Part shown: positions 17,533 through 26,506 of the stretch, in pieces
How positions within the stretch are numbered: the stretch's first letter is position 1
Layout: each line of letters opens with the position of its first letter
NCBI RefSeq assembly: GCF_033101155.1
Contig: NZ_JAWMPX010000014.1
Coordinates: forward strand, 74,873 to 138,872
From: Tropicimonas sp033101155
GTDB taxonomy: Bacteria; Pseudomonadota; Alphaproteobacteria; Rhodobacterales; Rhodobacteraceae
Direction: 5' to 3'
DNA length: 64,000 bases
Translations under genes and position numbers: made by a program
The notes under the pieces: model-generated
Seen by the model: only the letters and a program-made list of their open reading frames with translations
What the model was told of the DNA's origin: nothing
Databases searched by the model: none

Positions 17533-17621
17533 GGTAAAGCGCGGTCGGACAGACCCGGCAGCGGGCACCTGTCGCCGCGCAGGATCTCAAGCGGGGGGGC
17601 GCTCAGCAATGGCTGAACGCC

Positions 17622-17644
17622 GCTCCGCCGCGAGGCGGCGGAGC
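17622..17644. terminator. Strong hairpin between convergent matB and purB
   Basis: Ten-base perfect stem GCTCCGCCGC/GCGGCGGAGC with a GAG loop. No T-tract on either side, so a bidirectional barrier or terminator is a reasonable guess only. Confidence 0.5.
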
Positions 17645-17657
17645 CCAGCGCCCGGTC

Positions 17658-18968
17658 TCAGCCCTCCTCGCCGAATACCCGTGCGAAGATCGTGTCCACA
17701 TGCTTGGTGTGGTACCCGAGGTCGAATTTCTCCTCGATCTCTTCCGCGGACAGCGCGGCCAGCACATCGGCATCGGCGAGCAGTTCCGTCTTGAAATCCT
17801 TGCCTTCTTCCCAGACCTTCATCGCGTTGCGCTGCACGAGGCGATAGCTGTCCTCCCGGCTCACCCCGGCCTGGGTCAGCGCCAGAAGCACCCGCTGGGA
17901 CATGATCAGCCCACGGAACTTGTTCATGTTGGCGATCATGTTGTCGGGATAGATGACCAGCTTGTCGATCACCATGGTCAGACGCGCCAGGGCGAAATCG
18001 AGCGTGATCGTCGCGTCCGGACCAATATTGCGCTCCACCGAGCTGTGCGAAATGTCGCGCTCATGCCAGAGGGTGACATTTTCCATCGCCGGCACGACGG
18101 CCATACGCACGACACGGGCCAGCCCGGTCAGGTTCTCGGTCAGCACCGGGTTGCGCTTGTGCGGCATCGCCGAGCTGCCCTTCTGGCCCTTGGAAAAGAA
18201 CTCCTCGGCCTCCAGAACCTCGGTGCGCTGCATGTGGCGAATCTCGGTGGAGACATTCTCGATCGAGCTGGCAACGACGCCCAGCGTGGCAAAGAAGGCG
18301 GCGTGGCGGTCGCGCGGGATGACTTGCGTCGAGATCGGCTCGGGGACGAGGCCGAGCTGGGCGCAGACATGCTCTTCGACCGAGGGGTCGATATTGGCGA
18401 AAGTGCCGACAGCGCCGGAGACCGCGCCGGTGGCGATCTCGGCACGGGCGTCGCGCAGGCGGGAGAGGTTGCGATCCATCTCGGCATAGAAGCGCGCGAA
18501 GGTCAGGCCCATCGTGGTCGGCTCGGCATGGATGCCGTGGCTGCGACCGATCCGGACCGTGTCCTTGTGCTCGATGGCGCGGCGCTTGAGGGCGGCAAGC
18601 AGCTTTTCGACATCGGCGATCAGGATATCGGCGGCGCGGACGAGCTGGACGTTGAAACAGGTGTCGAGCACGTCGGAAGAGGTCATACCCTGGTGGACGA
18701 AGCGGGCTTCGTCATTGCCGATGATCTCGGCGAGATGGGTCAGGAAGGCGATGACGTCATGCTTGGTGACAGCTTCGATCTCGTCGATCCGGGCCACGTC
18801 GAATTCCACATCCTTCGCCTTCCAGACGGCCTCGGCATTCTCCTTCGGGATCACGCCAAGCGCGGCCTGGGCATCGCAGGCATGGGCCTCGATCTCGTAC
18901 CAGATGCGGAACTTGGTCTCCGGCGACCAGATGGCGACCATTTCGGGGCGGGAATAGCGAGGGATCAT
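17658..18968 (-). CDS. purB: Adenylosuccinate lyase
   Basis: Purine biosynthesis: cleaves SAICAR and adenylosuccinate (EC 4.3.2.2). 436 residues, normal for bacterial PurB. N-terminus MIPRYSRPEMVAIWSPETKF and the fumarase/aspartase-superfamily signature GSSAMPHKRNP are unmistakable; the catalytic His regions TSSDVLDTC and RSHGIHAEPTT are also present. Monocistronic and divergent from the GAF protein gene. Confidence 0.97.
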   Translation of the reverse strand: MIPRYSRPEMVAIWSPETKFRIWYEIEAHACDAQAALGVIPKENAEAVWKAKDVEFDVARIDEIEAVTKHDVIAFLTHLAEIIGNDEARFVHQGMTSSDVLDTCFNVQLVRAADILIADVEKLLAALKRRAIEHKDTVRIGRSHGIHAEPTTMGLTFARFYAEMDRNLSRLRDARAEIATGAVSGAVGTFANIDPSVEEHVCAQLGLVPEPISTQVIPRDRHAAFFATLGVVASSIENVSTEIRHMQRTEVLEAEEFFSKGQKGSSAMPHKRNPVLTENLTGLARVVRMAVVPAMENVTLWHERDISHSSVERNIGPDATITLDFALARLTMVIDKLVIYPDNMIANMNKFRGLIMSQRVLLALTQAGVSREDSYRLVQRNAMKVWEEGKDFKTELLADADVLAALSAEEIEEKFDLGYHTKHVDTIFARVFGEEG

Positions 18969-19092
18969 GCGGGCAGCCTTGCGTTTGAGAACCTGTCGGA
19001 AACGCGGGTGTCATACCGGGCGCGGCGCGGCTCGGCAAGTCGGCGCCGAGAGGCGACCTGCCCATTTGCGAGTCTTGCCGGCAAGGGCGCGC

Positions 19093-19626
19093 ATGCGCTA
19101 CCCGAATAGTATTGAACGTTTAATTATGATGTGTGTTGAAATGCTTCTGGACGGCGTGAATTCGGATACGGGCAGGCTCACGGTAGAACCGGCCGAGAAG
19201 GATGCGCTGCTTGCGATCCTCGATCCTCTCCTGCGCAGCGTTCGCGCCGATATCTCCATGATCAGCTACCTCACCTCCGAACACCACCATATCGTGGTCA
19301 GTCGCGGCTTGGAATTGTCACCGGAGGCGTCGCGCAGGGCCGATCTGTCCTATTCGATCTGCCAGCATTGCGTGGCGATGGATTTCCCGCTCGTGGTGGA
19401 CGACGCGCTGTCGCACCCTCTCTTGCAGGGCAATCTCACTGTGGAGCATTTCGGCGTGGCGGCCTATCTCGGGTCACCGATTCATTTCCCCGGGCGCGGC
19501 GCGGTCGGCACGGTCTGCGTGTTTCAACGACGCCCGCGACGCTGGCAGACTGACGATATCGAACGGGTCATCCAGGCCGGAGAGGCCATCGACGCGCGTC
19601 TGCTGAAGTGGAGCGCGTCCGCATGA
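19093..19626 (+). CDS. GAF-domain protein
   Basis: About 177 residues, essentially a single GAF domain (about 30-170), with RADLSYSICQHCVAMDFPLV and AYLGSPIHFPGRGAVGTVCV as its recognisable core. GAF domains bind small ligands or act in signalling; no output domain is attached. Start is uncertain: 19093 has AAGGG upstream, but 19126 and 19129 are possible; the frame open to 18967 overlaps purB and is unlikely. Its stop overlaps a short downstream frame (ATGA). Confidence 0.8.
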   Translation: MRYPNSIERLIMMCVEMLLDGVNSDTGRLTVEPAEKDALLAILDPLLRSVRADISMISYLTSEHHHIVVSRGLELSPEASRRADLSYSICQHCVAMDFPLVVDDALSHPLLQGNLTVEHFGVAAYLGSPIHFPGRGAVGTVCVFQRRPRRWQTDDIERVIQAGEAIDARLLKWSASA

Positions 19627-19772
19627 GCGAGGGTGTTTCCGAAGATCCACATCCGCATCCGCTCTCGAGCGCGGAAAGCCGCGCGGTGGCGGGCCCCGTA
19701 CGGGAGCGGGTCCTGCGGGCTGAAGCCTGTCTCATGCCAACCCGCGCTCCGGAGCCGGATGATGACCGGTGA
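19623..19772 (+). CDS. Possible small protein, 49 residues, unknown
   Basis: Starts by ATGA overlap with the GAF gene and ends 14 bases inside the DUF6314 gene, so it would bridge the two by coupling. Polar, rich in Pro, Arg, Ala and Glu; no membrane segment and no family recognised. It may be only a translational bridge or chance. Confidence 0.3.
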   Translation: MSEGVSEDPHPHPLSSAESRAVAGPVRERVLRAEACLMPTRAPEPDDDR

Positions 19773-20190
19773 AACACCGACCGGACTGACCGACTTCGAA
19801 GGCAGCTGGCAGATGGAGCGCGAAATCGATGATCGGCGCGCGGGCGAAACCCTGCGGCTGACCGGCCGGGCGGTGCTTGTCAGGGCGCGCGGCGGCCTGG
19901 ACTATACCGAACACGGTCGGTTGACGCTTGGCGACGGGCAGGTGGTCGAGGCGGAACGCCGCTACCATTGGCGCGCGGAAGACGGCGGCGTCGCTGTCGA
20001 TTTCCCCGATGGGCGGTTCTTTCACGCCTTTGCGCTGGCGGGCGCCCCGCCACTCGCGCATCACTTCTGCGACCCCGACAGCTATGATGTCCGCTACAAT
20101 TTTGTCGACTGGCCGCTCTGGCGCGCGCGTTGGCGCGTGACCGGTCCGCGCAAGGACTACCTGATGGAGACCCGCTACCGGCGCGAATGA
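19759..20190 (+). CDS. DUF6314 family protein
   Basis: 143 residues of unknown function. The pattern DFEGSWQMEREIDDRRAGE at the start and SYDVRYNFVDWPLWRARWRV near the end match the DUF6314 family of alphaproteobacteria as I recall it; a lipocalin-like beta barrel is plausible. Start at the double ATG (19759/19762) after CCGGAG. It ends convergent to the lytic transglycosylase gene. Confidence 0.8.
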   Translation: MMTGETPTGLTDFEGSWQMEREIDDRRAGETLRLTGRAVLVRARGGLDYTEHGRLTLGDGQVVEAERRYHWRAEDGGVAVDFPDGRFFHAFALAGAPPLAHHFCDPDSYDVRYNFVDWPLWRARWRVTGPRKDYLMETRYRRE

Positions 20191-20202
20191 GCCCGGCCCC
20201 GG

Positions 20203-20241
20203 GCAGCCCGGCTCAGCGCAGCCCGGCTCAGCGCAGCCCGG
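20203..20241. repeat. 15-base tandem repeat spanning a stop codon
   Basis: Unit GCAGCCCGGCTCAGC at 20203-20217 and 20218-20232, with a third partial copy (20233-20241) inside the gene. Because 15 is five codons, the minus-strand gene end (G-L-R-stop) is repeated after its own stop, giving a second in-frame stop. Confidence 0.85.
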
Positions 20242-20716
20242 TCTCCTCCAGCATTCCGCGCCGCTTGGCCTCGTAGTAATAGCCGCGGGAATACCAGTAG
20301 ACGGCGCGGTCGAAGCTGCCATCGGAGAGCAACCAGGCGCCACGCAAATACTTCACCGCGTATTTCAGGTTGACCTCGGCGATCAGCAATTCGCTGGGCG
20401 GACCGCGATGTCCCATCGTGCGGGCTGTCTGGGGCAGGATCTGCATCAGCCCGTAATAGGGCCCGTTGCGGGCGGCCGGGGTATGCGTGCTCTCGCGGAT
20501 CACCACCCGGTGCACCAGCGCGGGCGGAACCTCATAGAGCGCGGCATAACGGTTGATCAGCAGCCGGAGTTCGGGGGTCTCGTTCGGGTGCAGAGGGACA
20601 TCATAGGAGGCATAAGCAGCACGATCCGCGCCGGAGGGCGCGTTCGACCCCGTGCCGCAAGCGGTCAGCAGGCCGAGCGCGAGGAAGAGAACGACGTTCA
20701 CTGGCAAGACAGACAT
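20228..20716 (-). CDS. Lytic transglycosylase-like lipoprotein (SLT domain)
   Basis: 162 residues. Signal peptide with lipobox: hydrophobic core then LLTAC, so a lipid-anchored envelope protein. The SLT domain has the catalytic Glu in VIRESTHTPAARNGPYYGLMQI and the LMQILPQTARTMG and NLKYAVKYLRGAW segments, so it should cut peptidoglycan glycan strands. GGAGG precedes the ATG at 20716. The 3' end lies in a 15-base tandem repeat. Confidence 0.9.
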   Translation of the reverse strand: MSVLPVNVVLFLALGLLTACGTGSNAPSGADRAAYASYDVPLHPNETPELRLLINRYAALYEVPPALVHRVVIRESTHTPAARNGPYYGLMQILPQTARTMGHRGPPSELLIAEVNLKYAVKYLRGAWLLSDGSFDRAVYWYSRGYYYEAKRRGMLEETGLR

Positions 20717-20861
20717 GGCACCTCCGGGATTGCGATCAGCCTGACGCGAAGCGGCCGGAGGCGCAATTCCTAACTCGGCGGGTCGGCGCAAAGGCGCTTC
20801 ATTCCCCCCGGGGCTCCCTGTGATCGACCGAGCAGCCATGTCGCCACCCACCGACCCATGG

Positions 20862-20891
20862 AAAAAGGGCGCGCCGACCGGCACGCCCTTT
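20862..20891 (-). terminator. Rho-independent terminator of rplY
   Basis: Stem of about 12 pairs with one mismatch (20864-20875 with 20880-20891), GACC-type loop, followed on the minus strand by a run of T. Located 28 bases after the rplY stop. Confidence 0.88.
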
Positions 20892-20918
20892 CGAATGACA
20901 TCGTCAGATGAGGAAGGA

Positions 20919-21545
20919 TTACTCCTCGACGCCCTCTTCTTCGTCCTCTTCGTCTTCGGCACCACCGGCACTCAGACCCGACGGGGCCGAGATGGAGGCA
21001 ATGTTGAAGTCGCGATCGATGGTGGGCTTGGCGCCTTCCGGCAGCTTGACCATGGAGATCGAGATGTGATCGTTCAGGTCGAGCCCGTCCAGCGAAATCT
21101 CCACCTTCTCGGGGATATCGCCAGCGGTCACCACCAGCTCGATTTCCGGACGCACGACCGTCAGAACGCCGCCCTTCTTGATGCCGGGGCTGTCCTTCTC
21201 GTCGACGAACTCGACGGGAATGAAGAGCTTGACCTTCGAGGTCCGGCGCAGACGCATGAAATCGACATGGGTCGGCAGGTCCTTCACGACATCGCGCTGC
21301 ACGCCACGGCAGATGACGCGAACGTCTTCCTGACCTTCGACCTGCAGGTTGAAGAGCGTCGACAGGAAGCGGCCCGCCTTGAGGCGCTTCATCAGCTCGT
21401 TGAAGGGAAGGTTGACCGCAACGGGGTCTGCACCACCGCCATAGACCACACCCGGTACAAGCCCGTCACGACGAGCTTGGCGAGCGGCCCCCTTGCCTGT
21501 CCCCGCGCGAACCGTGGCATTAAGATTCGGAATCTCACCAGCCAT
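20919..21545 (-). CDS. rplY: 50S ribosomal protein L25/general stress protein Ctc
   Basis: 208 residues: the two-domain CTC form, N-terminal L25 domain binding 5S rRNA (NATVRAGTGKGAARQARR, GLVPGVVYGG) plus the beta C-terminal domain (about 95-185), ending in a very acidic tail of Glu and Asp. Start at 21545 (MAGEIPNLN) has GGAG upstream; the open frame to 21782 would run into the phasin promoter. Clear terminator downstream. Confidence 0.95.
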   Translation of the reverse strand: MAGEIPNLNATVRAGTGKGAARQARRDGLVPGVVYGGGADPVAVNLPFNELMKRLKAGRFLSTLFNLQVEGQEDVRVICRGVQRDVVKDLPTHVDFMRLRRTSKVKLFIPVEFVDEKDSPGIKKGGVLTVVRPEIELVVTAGDIPEKVEISLDGLDLNDHISISMVKLPEGAKPTIDRDFNIASISAPSGLSAGGAEDEEDEEEGVEE

Positions 21546-21797
21546 TGGTATCTCCTGATATGTGGGCATCCTCCAAGGGTGTATGCCCGGTTGAATTGAA
21601 GCTGGCGCTATAGGCCGGTTTTGCTCGCTTGAAAAGGGAAAACCGTGCCTTTGCGACCGCAATCGCCGCAGGCACCCCCGCTCACCCGGCATCTGTCCAC
21701 GCCGGTCGGTTTGATCAAGGTCAACGACAGCTCGATGACCCAGGGTAATGCTGCCTGTGCCGATCCAACGAATCGGTCGCAAGGGGGGAGACTTGCC

Positions 21798-22142
21798 ATG
21801 AATGACGCCGGACAGGCCGCAGAGGCGGCACGCGAGCGTATGACCTCACTGTTCGAAGACTGGCAGGCCGCCGGGCTGGGTGCCTGGTCTTGGGCCAACC
21901 CGGTCTGGTTCCGACAGATCGCGACGATCAACGCGGAAGTCACGCGGTTCGTCACCGATCGTCTGCGCCAGGATGTCGAGTTCCAAACCGAACTGATGCA
22001 ATGCCGCGACCCGGCCGAGATGCAGGAAGTGCAGGGCCGGTTTCTCAAGAATGCCTTCGACCAGTACAGCGCCGAAACGGGCAAACTCGTCCAGATGAAC
22101 CGCGACGCATATGATGCGGTCACCGGACGCACCGGCAGCTGA
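21798..22142 (+). CDS. Phasin-like protein
   Basis: 114 residues, alpha-helical and amphipathic, with RERMTSLFEDWQAAG and TELMQCRDPAEMQEVQGRFL typical of short alphaproteobacterial phasins, which coat polyhydroxyalkanoate granules. Start at 21798 preceded by GGGGGGAG; the longer frame from 21645 has no family support. A PHA synthase gene lies about 5 kb further on. A role in PHA is an inference; similar proteins are also annotated only as phasin-family. Confidence 0.78.
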   Translation: MNDAGQAAEAARERMTSLFEDWQAAGLGAWSWANPVWFRQIATINAEVTRFVTDRLRQDVEFQTELMQCRDPAEMQEVQGRFLKNAFDQYSAETGKLVQMNRDAYDAVTGRTGS

Positions 22143-22815
22143 CAGGATCGCAAGGTAGGCGCGAATAGTCGGGGAGGACCCGCCAGGGGCGGCTTTCGCG
22201 TGGGGCCGGGGATTTCCGGCCCGACCGCCGCTTCGCCTGCATGGCGGAGCGGCGGATTGTTTTCTCCAGCCCCCTTGATCGCCAGCAACGCGCCTTCACG
22301 CTTTGCCGCAGGCGTTGCGCGGCATTTCGAAGAACCAGGGGGGGCGTGGCAGATTGACGCCAGTGATACCGCTACCCTAGGCGAAAACACCCCGCGCCGC
22401 CGGCTTTTCGGGCAGTTTTTCCGCATTCACGGGACAAAAGCCAAAAGCGCCGCCTTGCACCGCATTGCAGCAAGCGGACGACCGCGACACCCCCAAAGCC
22501 CTTTAAAACATGGATATTTGGAAGAAGTGACGTGTTCTGCAAACGCAAAAAAAATTGGGGAAGACGCCGCTCCTTGCGGACATGCCAGCGGGCAGCCGCC
22601 GTCCCATCACGCCCGTCAAAACACGCCCGCTGAGGTCGATATGCATTCTCGTCCGACCCGTTAGCGGTATTTGAATGGTGACAATCACGCCTATCTGAGT
22701 ATGACAACGCCCAAGGGCCCGAACCTTTTGACAGGGACCTTGGACCATAACATTTCGGCGCACCGGTCTGCCCGTGGGCGCCGTGATGAATCTGCTCAGA
22801 CATGAGGAAATGACC
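22143..22815. other. Long intergenic region upstream of gap
   Basis: About 670 bases. No convincing gene: the open frames have low-complexity composition and no ribosome site. It contains a small CCGCC/GGCGG hairpin after the phasin gene (22180-22192), an AT-rich patch (22500-22560), a CCGC-ATT-GCAG motif (22460-22470) and a TTGACA (22728-22733) that could be the gap -35, though no good -10 follows. Confidence 0.5.
22460..22470. promoter_or_regulatory. PhaR-type motif CCGC-ATT-GCAG
   Basis: One mismatch from CTGC-N3-GCAG, followed by CA as in the copy at 32596. It sits between the phasin and gap genes. Confidence 0.4.
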
Positions 22816-23817
22816 ATGACAGTGAAAGTTGCCATCAACGGTTTCGGCCGCATCGGACGGAACGTGCTCCGCGCCATCGTGGAGAATGGCCGCGACGATA
22901 TCGAAGTCGTTGCAATCAACGATCTGGGTCCGGTCGAGACCAATGCCCACCTCATCCGCTTCGACTCCGTGCATGGCCGCTTCCCCGGCACCGTGACGAC
23001 GACCGAAGACACCATTGATGTCGGCACCGGCCCCATCAAGGTAACCGCGCTCCGCGACCCCAAGGAACTGCCCTGGGAAGGCGTCGATATCGCGCTGGAA
23101 TGTACCGGCATCTTCACCGCCCGTGAAAAAGCCGCGATGCACCTTGAGAACGGCTCCAAGCGCGTTCTGATCTCCGCTCCCGGCGCTGGCGCCGACAAGA
23201 CCATCGTCTACGGTGTGAACGACGACGTTCTGACCGCCGAAGACACCGTCGTGTCCAACGCGTCCTGCACCACGAACTGCCTGTCCCCGTTTGCCAAGGC
23301 GATCGACGACGCCATCGGCATCGAAAAAGGCATGATGACCACGATCCACTCCTATACCGGCGACCAGCCGACGCTGGACACGCTGCATAGCGATCTGTAT
23401 CGCGGCCGCGCTGCTGCGCTGTCGATGATCCCGACCTCGACCGGTGCTGCCAAGGCCGTTGGCCTGGTGCTGCCCGACCTGGCCGGCAAGCTCGACGGCT
23501 TCGCCATCCGCGTGCCGACGCCGAATGTCTCGGTTGTGGACCTCAAGTTCATCGCCAAACGCGGTACTTCGGTTGAAGAGATCAACGCTGCCGTCAAGGC
23601 CGCTGCCGATGGCCCGATGAAGGGTGTTCTGGGCTACACAACGGTCAAGAACGTCTCCATCGACTTCAACCATGACAGCCATTCGTCGATCTTCCACATG
23701 GATCAGACCAAGGTCATGGACGGCACCCTGTGCTCGGTCCTGTCCTGGTACGACAACGAGTGGGGCTTCTCCTGCCGTATGGCCGACACGGCCGTCAAGA
23801 TGGGCTCGATGATCTGA
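22816..23817 (+). CDS. gap: Glyceraldehyde-3-phosphate dehydrogenase
   Basis: Glycolysis/gluconeogenesis, EC 1.2.1.12. 333 residues. NAD-binding INGFGRIGRNVLRA at the N-terminus, catalytic Cys in SNASCTTNCL, catalytic His in TTIHSYTGDQ, and C-terminal SWYDNEWGFSCRM. Start at 22816 (MTVKVAING) with GAGG eight bases upstream, rather than 22810 or the longer frame. A perfect terminator follows. Codon choice is strongly C-ending, as in highly expressed genes. Confidence 0.97.
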   Translation: MTVKVAINGFGRIGRNVLRAIVENGRDDIEVVAINDLGPVETNAHLIRFDSVHGRFPGTVTTTEDTIDVGTGPIKVTALRDPKELPWEGVDIALECTGIFTAREKAAMHLENGSKRVLISAPGAGADKTIVYGVNDDVLTAEDTVVSNASCTTNCLSPFAKAIDDAIGIEKGMMTTIHSYTGDQPTLDTLHSDLYRGRAAALSMIPTSTGAAKAVGLVLPDLAGKLDGFAIRVPTPNVSVVDLKFIAKRGTSVEEINAAVKAAADGPMKGVLGYTTVKNVSIDFNHDSHSSIFHMDQTKVMDGTLCSVLSWYDNEWGFSCRMADTAVKMGSMI

Positions 23818-23894
23818 TTTCCCTCGCGGTCGGGCGCCCTGCCCGACCGCACTCAAGCAAGAGGTCCGGACACGGGGTCACCCTGCCCGGACAG

Positions 23895-23924
23895 AAAAGG
23901 CCCGCCTTTCGGCGGGCCTTTTTC
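23895..23924 (+). terminator. Rho-independent terminator of gap
   Basis: Twelve-base perfect stem (23895-23906 with 23911-23922), TTTC loop, continuing into a T run. Confidence 0.93.
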
Positions 23925-24018
23925 GTTGAACCCGGCGTGACAAGGGCCCCTCTCGCTGGTGCTGACGCAGGCAGGCCAGGCCCGCCCGGACCCCGCCCCG
24001 CTGCGCACGCACCCGCGA

Positions 24019-24537
24019 TCAGAGGGCGACTGGCGTCTCCCGGCCTTGGCCCCGCTCGCCCGCGAGGGGATAGCGCAGTATGAACTGGGGCCCAGCACGT
24101 CCGCCGAGATAGAGCTCTTCAGAAAGCCGGAACCCCGCCTTCTCGTAAGTTTTTTGCGCGGCCGGGTTATTGCAATTGACCGTCAGGACAAGCCCGGATG
24201 CCTCCGGGTAGCGCGCCGCCGCATAAGCCGGAATCGCCGCCATCGCGGCCGCGCCGATCCCCTGTCCCTGGCACTTCCGATCGATCAGCACGCCGCGAAT
24301 GCCAAGCTCCGACGCGTCCGCAAAAGGGTAGCTATCCGGGTAACCGCGATCGAGCTTGAAAAAGCCGACGACCACGCCGTCCCGCAGAACGATGTGAAAA
24401 TCCTCCCTCGGGTCATCCCATGTCGCCATATCCGCGATCTGGCCAACGAATTCGAGCTGGTCGGCGCCCAGTTCGAGATGCATCACCCGCGCAATCTCCG
24501 CCTTGTCCAACGGTTCCAGCGTGATCTTCATGCGCAT
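24019..24537 (-). CDS. GNAT-family N-acetyltransferase
   Basis: 172 residues. Acetyl-CoA binding motif A reads DRKCQGQGIGAAAMAA (about 87-102), followed by motif B LTVNCNNPAAQKTYEKAGF. Substrate not recognisable. Starts 13 bases after pepF stops, so probably in one transcript with it. A start at 24531 is equally possible; no ribosome site is clear for either. Confidence 0.88.
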   Translation of the reverse strand: MRMKITLEPLDKAEIARVMHLELGADQLEFVGQIADMATWDDPREDFHIVLRDGVVVGFFKLDRGYPDSYPFADASELGIRGVLIDRKCQGQGIGAAAMAAIPAYAAARYPEASGLVLTVNCNNPAAQKTYEKAGFRLSEELYLGGRAGPQFILRYPLAGERGQGRETPVAL

Positions 24538-24550
24538 TCGCGGCAGGGGA

Positions 24551-26374
24551 TCAGCCCTCCATCGCCTCCAGCTGGTCGATGAATCCGGAGATCATGCTGA
24601 GGCCCTTGTCCCAGAATTTCGGGTCGCTCGCGTCTAGGCCGAAGGGCGCCAGCAGCTCCTTGTGGTGCTTGGACCCGCCCGCCCGGAGCATGTCGAAATA
24701 CTTCTCCTGGAAGCCCGGATCGCCCTCCTCATAGACGGCGTAGAGCGCGTTCACGAGGCCGTCACCGAAGGCATAGGCATAGACATAGAAGGGCGAATGC
24801 ACGAAATGCGGGATATAGGACCAGAAGGTCTCGTAGCCTTCCATGAAGTTGAAGGCCGGGCCGAGGCTCTCGCCCTGCACCGACATCCAGAGCGCGTTGA
24901 TATCCTCCGATGTCAGTTCGCCATGCCGGCGCGCCTCGTGCAGCTTGCATTCGAAATCGTAGAAGGCGATCTGGCGGACGACCGTGTTGATCATGTCCTC
25001 GACCTTGCCCGCCAGCAGCACCTTGCGCTGCGCGTCATCCTTGGTGTCGTCGAGCAGCTTGCGGAAGGTCAGCATCTCGCCGAACACACTCGCCGTCTCC
25101 GCCAGGGTGAGCGGCGTCGCCGAGAGCAGCTCGCCCTGTCCGGCCGCCAGCACCTGGTGCACGCCATGGCCAAGCTCATGCGCGAGCGTCATCACGTCAC
25201 GCGGTTTGCCGAGATAGTTCAGCATGACATAGGGGTGCACATCGACCACCGTCGGATGGGCGAAAGCGCCGGGCGCCTTGCCGGGCTTCACGCCCGCATC
25301 GATCCAGCCCTTGGTGAAGAAAGGCTCGGCGATCTCGGCCATGCGCGGCGAGAAGCCGGAATAGGCGCCGAGCACCGTGTCTTTCGCCTCGTCCCATGAG
25401 ACAGTCCGCTTATCCTCCATCGGCAGTGGCGCGTTGCGATCCCAGACCTCGAGAATGTCCAGCCCGAGCCATTTGCGCTTCAGGTCGTAATAACGATGGC
25501 TGAGCCGCGGATAGGCGTTGACCACGGCATTGCGCAGCGCCTCGACCACTTCCGGTTCGACATGGTTGGCAAGGTGGCGACCCGTTTGCGGGGTCGGCAT
25601 GCCGCGCCAACGGTCCTCGATCTCCTTCTCCTTGGCCAGCGTGTTGTGGACGCGGGCGAAGAGCTTGACGTTCTGGCCGAAGACATTCGCCAGCTCGCGG
25701 GCGGCGCCCTCGCGCTTTGCGCGCTCTTGCTCGGTCAGGAAATTCAGAGTCGACTCGAGGTTGTGGGTTTCGCCCTCGACCTCGAATTCGAGCCCGGCCA
25801 TTGTCTCGTCGAAGAGCCGGTTCCAGGCGGCCGCGCCAACGGTCGACTGGTCGTGGAGGAACTTTTCCAGCTCATCGGAGAGCTGGAAAGGCTTCATCGC
25901 GCGCAGGCGGTCAAAGACCGGCTTGAAGCGGAAGAGGTCGTCGTTCTCGTTCATCAGCCGGTCGAGATGATCATCGTCCAGCCGGTTCAGCTCCAGCGTG
26001 TAGAAGACCAGCGGCGTGGTGAAATTGGTGATCCTCTCCTGGCAATTGCCAAGGAATTGCGCCCGCTCGCCATCGGTCGTGTTCTGATAGTAGCGCAGCC
26101 CGGCAAAGGACATGACGCGGCCGGAGATGGTGTCGATCTTCTCGTAGCGCAGCACGCAATCGAGCAGTCCCTTTGCGTCCAGATCGGCCAGCTTGCCCTC
26201 GTAATCCTCGGCAAAGGAGAGGCAGGCGGCTTCGAGCCAATCCATGTCGCGCTTGAGTTCGGGCGCATCGGGGGCGGTGTAGAGATCGGTCAGGTCCCAG
26301 TCTGGCAGCTCTCCGAAATCACCTGCGGCGGAGAGGTCGGCGTCAAAGACGGGGGCGGGAAAGCTCTTATGCAT
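24551..26374 (-). CDS. pepF: Oligoendopeptidase F family zinc peptidase (M3B)
   Basis: Cytoplasmic metallopeptidase acting on oligopeptides. 607 residues, normal for the family. The zinc motif HELGHGVHQ lies in LAHELGHGVHQV, with the downstream Glu in LTLAETASVFGEM as third ligand. Start at 26374 (MHKSFPAP) follows GAGG; the open frame reaches 26431 without a better site. A GNAT gene follows closely. Confidence 0.93.
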   Translation of the reverse strand: MHKSFPAPVFDADLSAAGDFGELPDWDLTDLYTAPDAPELKRDMDWLEAACLSFAEDYEGKLADLDAKGLLDCVLRYEKIDTISGRVMSFAGLRYYQNTTDGERAQFLGNCQERITNFTTPLVFYTLELNRLDDDHLDRLMNENDDLFRFKPVFDRLRAMKPFQLSDELEKFLHDQSTVGAAAWNRLFDETMAGLEFEVEGETHNLESTLNFLTEQERAKREGAARELANVFGQNVKLFARVHNTLAKEKEIEDRWRGMPTPQTGRHLANHVEPEVVEALRNAVVNAYPRLSHRYYDLKRKWLGLDILEVWDRNAPLPMEDKRTVSWDEAKDTVLGAYSGFSPRMAEIAEPFFTKGWIDAGVKPGKAPGAFAHPTVVDVHPYVMLNYLGKPRDVMTLAHELGHGVHQVLAAGQGELLSATPLTLAETASVFGEMLTFRKLLDDTKDDAQRKVLLAGKVEDMINTVVRQIAFYDFECKLHEARRHGELTSEDINALWMSVQGESLGPAFNFMEGYETFWSYIPHFVHSPFYVYAYAFGDGLVNALYAVYEEGDPGFQEKYFDMLRAGGSKHHKELLAPFGLDASDPKFWDKGLSMISGFIDQLEAMEG

Positions 26375-26506
26375 CGGATCCTCATGGGGCGGCTGTCCGG
26401 TGAATAAAGGGGGGAACGCTTCCGGGTTCAACCGAAATCTCCATTGCGCCCACAGGCCATTGCGCCCGCCGCAAGATAGGGGCAGGCTGCGCGCAAAGGA
26501 GGCGCC
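26375..26506. promoter_or_regulatory. Divergent region between pepF and HpcH aldolase
   Basis: Contains a direct repeat CCATTGCGCCC at 26441-26451 and 26457-26467 (16-base period), a candidate binding site for an unidentified regulator. Confidence 0.35.

Noticed and set aside
22200..22664. 154-codon frame upstream of gap
   Set aside because: No ribosome site, no domain, composition unlike neighbours; treated as intergenic.
22728..22756. Consensus promoter for gap
   Set aside because: TTGACA is good, but no acceptable -10 lies 16-18 bases downstream, so I list it only within the intergenic note.
22143..22815. Riboswitch upstream of gap
   Set aside because: I compared it by eye with TPP, glycine and SAM-II consensus blocks and found no match.
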